Below, piece after piece: positions 56,951 to 64,000 of a stretch of 64,000 bases of DNA. The first letter of the stretch is position 1; each line of letters starts with the position of its first letter. Both the position numbers and the translations under genes were made by a program. Under the pieces are notes generated by a model, which was not told the DNA's origin, made no database searches, and saw only the letters and a list, made by a program, of their open reading frames with translations. Origin of the DNA: Tistrella mobilis (GTDB lineage: Bacteria > Pseudomonadota > Alphaproteobacteria > Tistrellales > Tistrellaceae); the NCBI RefSeq assembly GCF_041468085.1, contig NZ_CP121017.1, positions 1 through 64,000 on the forward strand, written 5' to 3'.

Positions 56951-58147
56951 ATGACCGATCTTTCCCGCCTGAAGGTGCTGGTCTCGGGTGCGGGGCCAGC
57001 CGGGTTGACCATGGCTGCCTGCCTGGCAGCCCGCGGCTGCAGGCCCGTGCTGATCGAACGCGCGCCCGCTGCCCGTACCACCGGCTATGGCATCGATGTT
57101 CACGAGAACGGATGGGATGTGGCGGCGCGCCTGGGTGTGCTCGATGCGATCCGCGCCGCCGGTATGGAGCTGGGGCCGCTCTGCTATCATGATCTCGACG
57201 GGCGGTTGATCGTGCGCCGGGACGGCGCCCTGCTGGAACGGTCGGCCCGGGGCAAGCTGGTGGTGCTGGGGCGCGATCGTCTGGTTGCGATCCTGGAGGA
57301 GCATCTTGCCGCAGCCCATGATCTGGCGCCGGAGCGTGGCCGCAGCATTGCCGCCCTCGATCAGGACGAGAAGGGTGTCACAACCCGCTTCGAAGACGGG
57401 CAAACCGGCCGCTGGGATCTGGTGATCGCGGCGGACGGCATCCGCAGCCGGACACGTGATCTCGCCTTCGGCTCAAAGGCGGTCGGGGCCGTTCTGCCTC
57501 TCGGCTATTCCGTTGCCGCCTGGCACATGCCCGGGCTGGACATACCGGGGAACGGCTTTGCGGGCTTCATGGGCATCGGCCGCCAGGCGTTGTTCTATGC
57601 GACCGAGGCGGGGCGGACCGCAGCCCTGTTCTGCTGGCGGACCGACGACCGGCCGCCACGTGATCCGGCGCTTCTGGTGCCGCTGCTTCGTCATCTGTTC
57701 CTGGAAAACGGGCCGGCAGCACCCCTGATCCGATCCGCTCTGGAGGGATCGGTAGACTGGTCCCGCGCTCATGTCGATCAGGTGGCCCAAAGCGTCATGC
57801 CCGGCTGGTCGGCAGGGCGGGTCGTGCTGCTGGGGGATGCCGCTCATTGCGGCTCGTTCCTGTCCGGGCAGGGCACGTCCATGGCCATGGCGGGGGCCTG
57901 GATTCTGGCGCGGGAACTCGCCCGGCTGAACGCAATCCATGACGCGACGGCGGCATATGAGGCGCAGCTGCGGCCGGTGGTCGATCGCCTGCAACGGGCG
58001 GCACGGCGGGTCGGGCCGCACTACCTCCCGGCCAGCCGGAGGGCATTGCTGCTCCGCCGTCTGCTGTTGCCGGTGTTGACCTCGGCTCCGGTCTTCGCTT
58101 TGGAGAGCCGGGGGTTGATGCCGCGGAGCCTGATCACCGACGCATGA
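56951..58147 (+). CDS. FAD-dependent monooxygenase (PHBH-like)
   Basis: A 398-residue flavoprotein with the dinucleotide motif GAGPAGL near residue 13, the DG motif AADGIRSRTRD near 162 and the GD motif VVLLGDAAHCGSF near 295. These place it with class A aromatic hydroxylases such as TetX- and PHBH-type enzymes. It is 20 bases after the TonB receptor and probably cotranscribed, so it may modify the imported ligand. Substrate unknown. Confidence 0.88.
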   Translation: MTDLSRLKVLVSGAGPAGLTMAACLAARGCRPVLIERAPAARTTGYGIDVHENGWDVAARLGVLDAIRAAGMELGPLCYHDLDGRLIVRRDGALLERSARGKLVVLGRDRLVAILEEHLAAAHDLAPERGRSIAALDQDEKGVTTRFEDGQTGRWDLVIAADGIRSRTRDLAFGSKAVGAVLPLGYSVAAWHMPGLDIPGNGFAGFMGIGRQALFYATEAGRTAALFCWRTDDRPPRDPALLVPLLRHLFLENGPAAPLIRSALEGSVDWSRAHVDQVAQSVMPGWSAGRVVLLGDAAHCGSFLSGQGTSMAMAGAWILARELARLNAIHDATAAYEAQLRPVVDRLQRAARRVGPHYLPASRRALLLRRLLLPVLTSAPVFALESRGLMPRSLITDA

Positions 58148-58169
58148 TCAGGCTCCGCGGCCGGCTGGA

Positions 58170-59378
58170 TCACTTGAACGGCAGCGGCACGTATTTGCCG
58201 TTTTCAACCACGGTCATCTGGAAGGCGCTGGCCATGTTGTTGTCGGCATCCACGCCGGTCAGTTCATAAGGATTACGTTCTGCCGGCAGCGTCTTGGAGG
58301 CTTCGGCCAGTGCCGCCATGATCTTCTCGGGATCCTCGGTGGTGCCGGCCAGTTCCATTGCCCGCACAAAGACCATCAGCGCGGTGTAGTTGAGACCGAT
58401 TTCCGCCACGGCCTCCTCGTTGGCGCCATACTTCTCCTGGTATTTCTTGATGAAGGCCGGCGCGTTCTTCGAGGGGTAGTATTCAAGCGGCAGGTTGCCG
58501 ACCAGGCCGTTCATCATCTCGATGGGGACGATGTTGTCCATCTCCTCGGGCTTGGCCTGATCCATGATCACGAAGCCGCCCTTGAAGCCCTGTTCGCGTG
58601 CCGCCTGCACGATCAGCGCGGTCGGCTGCGAAGGGCCGCCGATGAACAGGACATCGGGCTTTTCAGACAGTGCCTTGGCAACCGCGCCCGAGAAGTCGGT
58701 GGTGGTACGATAGTCGACGGCATTATCCGTCAGCACCTCGCCACCCATCTCTTTCCAGGTGGCGCTGAAGCCCTTGGTCCATTCCTTGGCATAGGCGTGG
58801 GTGCCGGGGACCATGCCCAGCCGCTTGCCGAACCGGCTCATCGCTGCCTCGGCATAGGGCTTGAACAGGGCATTATAGCGCGGCGGGATCATCATCTGCA
58901 GCGGGTTGCCCTGCTTCAGGATGGCAGGCTCGCTGGTATAGGCGCCGATGATGAATTTCTGCGGCCCCTTGGTGTTGAAGCCCTGCGCCGCCAGAATACC
59001 GCCCGAATGGGGGATGAACACGATCCGCGCACCGTTCTGATAGACCAGACGCTGGGCGTTGACCGCGGTTTCGTTGGGCAGGTAACGGTCGTCCAGGGAC
59101 TGGATCTCCAGCTTCACCTTCTGGCCGCCGATATCCATGCCGCCGGCCGCGTTCACATCGTCGGCGGCCATTTCCAGGCCGCGAAGCGCGTTGCGGCCAT
59201 AGAGTGCCGCGCCGCCCGAGAGCGGGCCGGAATAGCCGATCACGGCGCTGTCGGCGGCTTCGGCCGCGCTGCTGCCGAACAGCGTAGCCCCGGGCAGGGC
59301 CATCACCGCCGCCACGGCCGCCGCGATCAGAACCCGGCGGCGGGTCGTCTTCCGGATCTCGTCGATGACCATCTTCAT
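58170..59378 (-). CDS. Branched-chain amino-acid-type ABC substrate-binding protein
   Basis: A 402-residue periplasmic binding protein of the LivJ/LivK type (peripla_BP_6). The N-terminus has TTRRRVLIA before a hydrophobic stretch, so Tat export is likely, with cleavage near [26 protein letters not shown] and [10 protein letters not shown] are family marks. It is the last of five genes transcribed right to left. Real ligands of this family include amino acids, amides, urea and aromatic acids. Confidence 0.9.
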   Translation of the reverse strand: MKMVIDEIRKTTRRRVLIAAAVAAVMALPGATLFGSSAAEAADSAVIGYSGPLSGGAALYGRNALRGLEMAADDVNAAGGMDIGGQKVKLEIQSLDDRYLPNETAVNAQRLVYQNGARIVFIPHSGGILAAQGFNTKGPQKFIIGAYTSEPAILKQGNPLQMMIPPRYNALFKPYAEAAMSRFGKRLGMVPGTHAYAKEWTKGFSATWKEMGGEVLTDNAVDYRTTTDFSGAVAKALSEKPDVLFIGGPSQPTALIVQAAREQGFKGGFVIMDQAKPEEMDNIVPIEMMNGLVGNLPLEYYPSKNAPAFIKKYQEKYGANEEAVAEIGLNYTALMVFVRAMELAGTTEDPEKIMAALAEASKTLPAERNPYELTGVDADNNMASAFQMTVVENGKYVPLPFK

Positions 59379-59463
59379 GACATCTTGCCTCCCTTGACTG
59401 TCCCGGTTCATTGCCGGGTTTGCCGATCCCTGGTGCGATTCGAGCGTCGTCGTTCCGTTTGCG

Positions 59464-60171
59464 TCAGGCGCCGACATAGGCGCGGCGGACCTCGTCGTCG
59501 GACATCAGCGCCTCGCGCGTGCCCTCGGTGGTGATGTGGCCGGTTTCGATCACATAGCCGCGGTCGGCGATGGCGAGAGCGGCATGGGCGTTCTGTTCGG
59601 CGAGCAGCACGGTGGTGCCGCTGCGGCAGATCTCGGCCGCAGCATCGAGTACCTGGCGGACCACCAGCGGTGCCAGACCCAGCGTCGGCTCGTCGAGCAT
59701 CAACAGACGCGGCCGACCCATCAGGGCGCGGCCGATCGCCACCATCTGCTGCTGCCCGCCCGACAGTGAGCCGGCCGGCTGATCGGCTTTTTCAACCAGG
59801 ATCGGGAACAGCTCGTGGACCCGGGCGAGGGTGCGGCTGACGGCAGCCTGGTCGCCGCGGCAGGTATAGGCGCCGAGCATCAGGTTCTTGGCGACCGACA
59901 GATCGGGGAACAGCCGCCGGCCCTCAGGGCAGTGGGCGATGCCGCGGGCCACGATTTTCGCCGGTGCCGCCTTGGAAATGTCGTCGCCGTCGAAGACGAT
60001 CCGGCCGCGGGTAACGCGATGCAACCCGCTGATCGTGCGGAACAGAGTGCTCTTGCCGGCGCCGTTGGCGCCCAGCAGCACCACCAGCTCCCCCTGGCCG
60101 ACCGTGATCGAGATGTCCTGCAGCACCCGGAAGGCGCCGTACTGGACCGAGACCCCGTCAAGCGTGAGCAT
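59464..60171 (-). CDS. livF: Branched-chain amino-acid-type ABC ATPase LivF
   Basis: A 235-residue ATPase with Walker [14 protein letters not shown], signature [17 protein letters not shown] and Walker [16 protein letters not shown]. The family-typical [16 protein letters not shown] is present. Its start overlaps the livG end by 14 bases. Confidence 0.93.
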   Translation of the reverse strand: MLTLDGVSVQYGAFRVLQDISITVGQGELVVLLGANGAGKSTLFRTISGLHRVTRGRIVFDGDDISKAAPAKIVARGIAHCPEGRRLFPDLSVAKNLMLGAYTCRGDQAAVSRTLARVHELFPILVEKADQPAGSLSGGQQQMVAIGRALMGRPRLLMLDEPTLGLAPLVVRQVLDAAAEICRSGTTVLLAEQNAHAALAIADRGYVIETGHITTEGTREALMSDDEVRRAYVGA

Positions 60172-60934
60172 GGGCGTCGCTCCCCAGATAGGCGGTGATC
60201 ACCGCGTCGTCGGTGCGTATCTGGTCGGGCGTGCCCTCGGCAATCTTGCGGCCGTGATGCAGCACCATGATCCGGTCGCAGAGCCCCATCACCATCTTCA
60301 TCTTGTGCTCGATCAGGCAGACGGTGACCCCGGCCTCGGCGATGCGCCGGATCAGCCGACCCAGATCATCGGTCTCTTCCGGATTGATGCCGGCCGCGGG
60401 CTCGTCGAGCAGCAGCAGCCGGGGGCCGCCGACCAGGCCAAGCGCAATCGCGGCACGCTTCTGCTGCTCCTGGCTGATCAGCCCGGCCGGACGATGGGCG
60501 ACCTCGGCGAGGCCGACGAAATCCAGCGCTTCCATCGCCCGCGCGCGCGCTTCGGCGATTTCGCGGCGCTCGCGCGGGCTTGCGATCAGGGCATCGAGCA
60601 GACCTGATCGGGTGCGGTGACGATAGCCCACGATCACGTTCTCAAGCACGCTCGCTTCGGCGAAGAGATGCGTGGTCTGAAAGGTGCGGGCCATGCCGCG
60701 CGGCGGCATGTCGTGGGTGCGCAGACGGGTCACGTCCTCGCCGCGGAAGGTGATGGTACCCGACGTCGAGCGGTAGAACAGGCTGATCAGGTTGAAGAAG
60801 GTCGACTTGCCGGCCCCGTTCGGGCCGATGATGCCGGTGATGCCGCCTTCCTCGACGGCAAAATCCACGTCGCCCACCGCGACGAGGCCACCGAAGGCCT
60901 TGGTCAGGCCGCGGGTTTCCAGGATGGCGGTCAT
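60158..60934 (-). CDS. livG: Branched-chain amino-acid-type ABC ATPase LivG
   Basis: A 258-residue ATPase with Walker [15 protein letters not shown] near residue 36 and Walker [16 protein letters not shown], plus [12 protein letters not shown]. The signature loop reads [14 protein letters not shown] where LSYGQQRxLEIAR is usual, a degenerate form. Partner LivF has a normal signature, so one site may hydrolyse ATP more strongly. Its start overlaps the livM stop (ATGA). The longer frame to 61552 is antisense to livM. Confidence 0.92.
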   Translation of the reverse strand: MTAILETRGLTKAFGGLVAVGDVDFAVEEGGITGIIGPNGAGKSTFFNLISLFYRSTSGTITFRGEDVTRLRTHDMPPRGMARTFQTTHLFAEASVLENVIVGYRHRTRSGLLDALIASPRERREIAEARARAMEALDFVGLAEVAHRPAGLISQEQQKRAAIALGLVGGPRLLLLDEPAAGINPEETDDLGRLIRRIAEAGVTVCLIEHKMKMVMGLCDRIMVLHHGRKIAEGTPDQIRTDDAVITAYLGSDAHAHA

Positions 60935-61974
60935 GGGCGGACGGTCTCCCCGGTCTGGCCGCGGACGGCGGCGGCGCTGCGCGGGCGCGGCCGGTCGGGC
61001 ATCAGGCGGTGCAGGATCAGAGTGGCAGCGCCGGCGATGCCATAGGGCATGAAGATCACCAGTGCGATCAGTGCCGGGCCGAAGGCCAGCATCTGGTACT
61101 GCTGAAAGGCCTGCAGGAACTGGGTGAGCGTGTAGACCAGCAGCGTGCCGATCAGCGGTCCCGAGATCGAGGCGATCCCACCCAGCAGCACGTAGAGCAG
61201 CATGTTGAAGGTGATATCGACCGAGGCGATATCGGGGCCGAGGAAGCCGATGAAGCTCGCATAGAGCCCTCCCGCAACACCGGCATAGATGCAGGCCATG
61301 GTGAAGGCCAGCCGCTTGGCCGACATCACGTCGATACCGGAGGCCGAGGCCAGCGGCTCGCTCATGCGCACGGCGAGCAGGGTGCGGCCGAAGAGCGACG
61401 ATTTGATCCGCCAGGCACAGAGCATGGCAAGCAGCAGGAAGCCGGCGGTCAGATAGTAGCGTGAGGTGAAATCGTCGAAGGTGATCGGCCCGATCGGACT
61501 GGGACCGGGAATACCGACCACACCGATCGGGCCGTTGGTCAGGCTCTCCCACTTGTCGAGCACCTGATAGATGATCATGCCGACGGCGAGGGTGAAGATT
61601 GCGAGGTAATGCCCCTTGGCACGCAGGCAGATGCTGCCCACCACGAAGCCGGTCGCGCCTGTGACCAGGATTGCGACCAGCAGCGACGGCCAGAAAGGCC
61701 AGCCGAGATCGGTGGTGAGCAGGGCAACGGCATAGGCGCCGATGCCGAAGAAGCCGGCATGGCCGAGCGAGAGCAGCCCGGTATAGCCGAGCGCGATATT
61801 GAGCCCGTAGGCGCCGATCGCGAAGATGAAACCGGTCAGCACCACCTGCATGTGATAGGGGTTGGTGACGACCATGGGCAGAGCCAGAACGGCCGCCAGG
61901 AACAGGCCGAGCCAGACCCGGCTGACCAGCCGGCGGGCGGGGTTGACCGGCGGGCGGGGATCGGGAAGCGCCAT
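60931..61974 (-). CDS. livM: Branched-chain amino-acid-type ABC permease LivM
   Basis: A 347-residue membrane permease with about nine helices. [21 protein letters not shown] (shown in part) and [15 protein letters not shown] are family marks. It overlaps livG by 4 bases and starts 5 bases after the livH stop. Works as a pair with LivH. Confidence 0.92.
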   Translation of the reverse strand: MALPDPRPPVNPARRLVSRVWLGLFLAAVLALPMVVTNPYHMQVVLTGFIFAIGAYGLNIALGYTGLLSLGHAGFFGIGAYAVALLTTDLGWPFWPSLLVAILVTGATGFVVGSICLRAKGHYLAIFTLAVGMIIYQVLDKWESLTNGPIGVVGIPGPSPIGPITFDDFTSRYYLTAGFLLLAMLCAWRIKSSLFGRTLLAVRMSEPLASASGIDVMSAKRLAFTMACIYAGVAGGLYASFIGFLGPDIASVDITFNMLLYVLLGGIASISGPLIGTLLVYTLTQFLQAFQQYQMLAFGPALIALVIFMPYGIAGAATLILHRLMPDRPRPRSAAAVRGQTGETVRP

Positions 61975-61978
61975 GATG

Positions 61979-62839
61979 TCAGGCCCCCTTCGCGAACAGG
62001 CCGGAGGGTCGCAGGGTCAGCACCAGCGCCAGGATCGCAAAGGCGATCAGATCCTGATAATCGGTGGCGAGATAGGTGCCACCCAGGCTTTCGGCGAGGG
62101 CGAGGCCATAGCCGCAGATGATCGCCCCGGCCACACTGCCCATGCCGCCGATCACCACGATCACGAAGGCCTTGAGGCCGACGACCAGACCCATCGAGGG
62201 TGAGATCAGGTTGATGGGCGCGATCAGCGCCGCCGCCGCGGCTGCCAGGCCGGCAGAGAGCGCGAAGGTGATCATCGAGATCCGCTCAGGATCGATACCG
62301 ACCAGCTGCGCCCCGACCCGGTCCTGGGAAACCGCTTCGATCGCGGCGCCGAGTGCGGTGCGCTTCAGGAACAGGAAAAGCACCGCCATCAGCCCCATGC
62401 CGGCGATGATCAGGATCAGCTTCTGCTCCGTCACCGTGGTGCCCCAGAGGTCGACGACTGCGCCGTAAGGCGACGGCAGTCGACGGAAATCCGCCCCCCA
62501 GACCAGCTGTGCGAAGGCTTCCAGGAACAGCATCAGCCCAACGGCCGCGATCATCATATTCACGTGCGGTGCGTGGCGAAGCGGCCTGAAGGCCAGCCGT
62601 TCGACCAGAATGCCGACCACGGCGAGAGCCGCCACCGCCAGCGCCATGCCGATCCAGTAGTGCAGGTCGAGCCCGGTGACGGCGGCAAAGGTGACATAGG
62701 CGCCCAGCATGTAGAGATGCCCGTGGGCGAAATTCGGGATCTCCATCGTTCCGTAGATCAGTGTCACGCCAAGGGCCACAAGGCTGTAGACACTGCCCAA
62801 GACCAGACCATTCATGACCTGTTGGGCAAACAGCTCCAT
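61979..62839 (-). CDS. livH: Branched-chain amino-acid-type ABC permease LivH
   Basis: A 286-residue permease with eight or so helices. NGLVLGSVYSLVALGVTLIYG and IVVIGGMGSVAGAIICG are family marks. First gene of the operon livH-livM-livG-livF-binding protein. The ATG at 62839 has GGGAGGG at good spacing; the ATG at 62848 is too close to it. The AT-rich region upstream (62950-63060) has an inverted repeat that may control the operon. Confidence 0.92.
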   Translation of the reverse strand: MELFAQQVMNGLVLGSVYSLVALGVTLIYGTMEIPNFAHGHLYMLGAYVTFAAVTGLDLHYWIGMALAVAALAVVGILVERLAFRPLRHAPHVNMMIAAVGLMLFLEAFAQLVWGADFRRLPSPYGAVVDLWGTTVTEQKLILIIAGMGLMAVLFLFLKRTALGAAIEAVSQDRVGAQLVGIDPERISMITFALSAGLAAAAAALIAPINLISPSMGLVVGLKAFVIVVIGGMGSVAGAIICGYGLALAESLGGTYLATDYQDLIAFAILALVLTLRPSGLFAKGA

Positions 62840-63017
62840 CGCGCGCATCCCTCCCAGGGTGTGCCCGGCCGGGCGTCGGGTGGTGGCGGCTGCGTGGCGC
62901 GCGCACGTCTTCCCGGCCCTCCGGTGGCCGGTCGCGAAACACGCCGGCCATTTGTCCCGGAAGCTTAGCGACGTATTTTCATCTCGGTCAAACGTCTAAT
63001 TGAAATAGATGTCCATC

Positions 63018-63047
63018 GCGAAATTCTGCATTGCACAATAATTTCGC
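63018..63047. promoter_or_regulatory. Inverted repeat upstream of the liv operon
   Basis: Perfect 8-base arms GCGAAATT and AATTTCGC flank 14 bases in a lower-GC stretch about 180 bases upstream of livH. Its place between divergent operon parts suggests an operator. No regulator gene is adjacent. Confidence 0.45.
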
Positions 63048-63123
63048 CTTCGGTGATCAGAACGGCGCAGAATTGCGCCATTCGTGGGCGGACATGCAGC
63101 GCAATATGTCTCGGAGATGAATG

Positions 63124-63429
63124 TCAGCGGCGGCGCCGGCTGCGACCATGGCGGCCCGGCAGTTCAGGCCAGTCGACCAGCTCCGGCGGCCGCTTCGCGA
63201 TCCAGCGCAGGAAGCCCTGCATTTCGGGCGCGGCCCGCAGCGCCTCGGCGGTGTTCAGCTCGCGGGCGAGGCGCTTCTCGTCGAACAGGCGGTGGATCAT
63301 GCGATGACAGATCCGGTGCAGCACGGCCTGATCGTGCCCGCCTGCCGATACCGGCACCCAGTGGTGCCGGTCGACCGCTGCCGCCAGCGTCGGCAGCGGT
63401 CGGCGGCAGATGGGGCAGATCGCACTCAG
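63124..63429 (-). CDS. HNH-type zinc protein, start unclear
   Basis: The reading frame encodes CPICRRPLP, then DRHHWVPVSAGG and LHRICHRMIHRLF, an HNH nuclease-type fold with a Cys-x2-Cys zinc pair. Only a GTG at 63357 is a normal start, but it lies after the CPIC pair and would break the fold. The only candidate in front of it is a CTG at 63429 that overlaps the permease stop (CTGA), so translation may be coupled to the ABC permease gene. Size is about 101 residues from that CTG. Function is probably a small nuclease or DNA/RNA-binding protein. Confidence 0.6.
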   Translation of the reverse strand: MSAICPICRRPLPTLAAAVDRHHWVPVSAGGHDQAVLHRICHRMIHRLFDEKRLARELNTAEALRAAPEMQGFLRWIAKRPPELVDWPELPGRHGRSRRRR

Positions 63430-64000
63430 CGCCGTGCCATATGGCGGTTGAGCCGGGCCTCTACACGCGCAAAGACGCGGGTCAGCAGCAGGGTGATGAC
63501 GAGATAGATCACGCCTGCGGCCACGAACAGCTCAGTGACGGCGAAGGTCCGGGAGATCAGGGTGCGGGTGACGCCCATCAGATCGAGGATGGTGATGGTG
63601 CTGGCGAGCGCGCTCGCCTTGATCATCAGGATCACCTCGTTGCCGTAGGCCGGGAAGCCGTAGCGGATCGCGATCGGCAGGATGATCCGGCGGAAGGTGA
63701 GCGCCCGGCTCATGCCCAGCGCCTGGGCCGCCTCGATCTGACCGCGCGGCACGGCCTGGATGGCACCGCGCAGGATCTCGGCGGTATAGCCGCTGGTATT
63801 GAGCGCGAAGGCGATGATCGCACACCAATACGGCTCACGCAGGATCGGCCACAGGAAGCTGCTGCGGATCGCCGGAAACTGTGACAGGCCGTAATAGATC
63901 AGGAACAGCTGCACCAGCAGTGGCGTACCGCGGAAGAAGAAGATGTAGCCGCGGCCGAACCAGGCGAGCAGCGGGTTCTGCGAGATGCGCGCCATAGCGA
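63426..64000 (-). CDS. Polar amino-acid ABC permease (HisM/ArtM-like), partial
   Basis: At least 190 residues of an inner-membrane permease, open at the right window edge; the true N-terminus lies beyond 64000. FFFRGTPLLVQLFLIYYGLSQFP is the family signature (shown in part by FRGTPLLVQLF), and the EAA loop is EAAQALGMSRALTFRRIILP. It serves uptake of polar or basic amino acids with partner genes outside the window. Its stop overlaps the putative start of the HNH gene. Confidence 0.9.
   Translation of the reverse strand, partial: AMARISQNPLLAWFGRGYIFFFRGTPLLVQLFLIYYGLSQFPAIRSSFLWPILREPYWCAIIAFALNTSGYTAEILRGAIQAVPRGQIEAAQALGMSRALTFRRIILPIAIRYGFPAYGNEVILMIKASALASTITILDLMGVTRTLISRTFAVTELFVAAGVIYLVITLLLTRVFARVEARLNRHMARR

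Overview
The window reads as chromosomal DNA of a high-GC alphaproteobacterium. The evidence is the dnaA-dnaN-recF-gyrB replication block at the left end, the RegB/RegA redox two-component pair, homospermidine synthase, an argD-argF-hslO operon and the yggT-yggU-folD order. Gene content and style suggest a Rhodospirillales-type organism, possibly Tistrella or a relative. That is inference from memory, not a database match. Most genes are very GC-rich with little spacing. The few stretches of visibly lower GC (about 6735-7480, 15800-16120, 45154-45260, 62950-63120) are either regulatory or look acquired.

Layout. 1-6731: DNA replication core. 6735-7481: a low-GC, frameshifted nucleotidyltransferase gene with a small partner. 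7500-13502: LigB-type dioxygenase, class A penicillin-binding protein, Bcr/CflA efflux pump and a short citrate synthase homologue. 13601-14488: rlmJ. 14581-24862: an accessory metabolic region. It holds an amidohydrolase divergent from a three-gene operon (a degenerate LeuA/NifV-like protein, a Sua5/YrdC-like protein and a haem-oxygenase-like diiron protein), followed by a spermidine/putrescine-type ABC operon that is split by an IS110-family element. 25072-30917: ABC-2 exporter, small methyltransferase, RegB/RegA, thioesterase and an atypical response regulator. 31110-36098: arginine operon with hslO, a lipoprotein and an IclR regulator. 36106-41958: enolase-superfamily enzyme, serine hydrolase, NUDIX, TetR, a Crp/Fnr regulator and a protein with the full sequence signature of halohydrin dehalogenases. 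42019-47523: an orphan tailspike-like beta-helix gene beside tRNA-Thr, then a permease remnant cut by an ISAs1-family element. 47543-53726: argG, homospermidine synthase, the yggT-yggU-folD-2H phosphoesterase operon, tRNA-Ala and queF. 53813-58147: AraC regulator, TonB-dependent receptor and FAD monooxygenase. 58170-62839: a complete branched-chain amino-acid-type ABC operon. 63124-64000: an HNH protein and a polar amino-acid ABC permease that runs off the window.

Most likely undescribed system: the 14.6-19.1 kb gene group, perhaps with the transporter to its right. The LeuA/NifV-like protein has lost both metal-binding histidines and the catalytic arginine. The YrdC-like protein has a rewritten substrate loop. 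The third gene is a heme-oxygenase-like diiron protein. The intergenic region that drives this group shares two distinctive operator-like motifs with the region upstream of the efflux pump and citrate synthase homologue 4 kb away, so one regulator may control both. The citrate synthase homologue also has Glu where the catalytic Asp is expected. The function of the set is not known to me.

Start codons were chosen by Shine-Dalgarno spacing, family length and overlap. Long open frames antisense to real genes are common here because of GC skew and were left out. No CRISPR array, rRNA or convincing oriC was seen.
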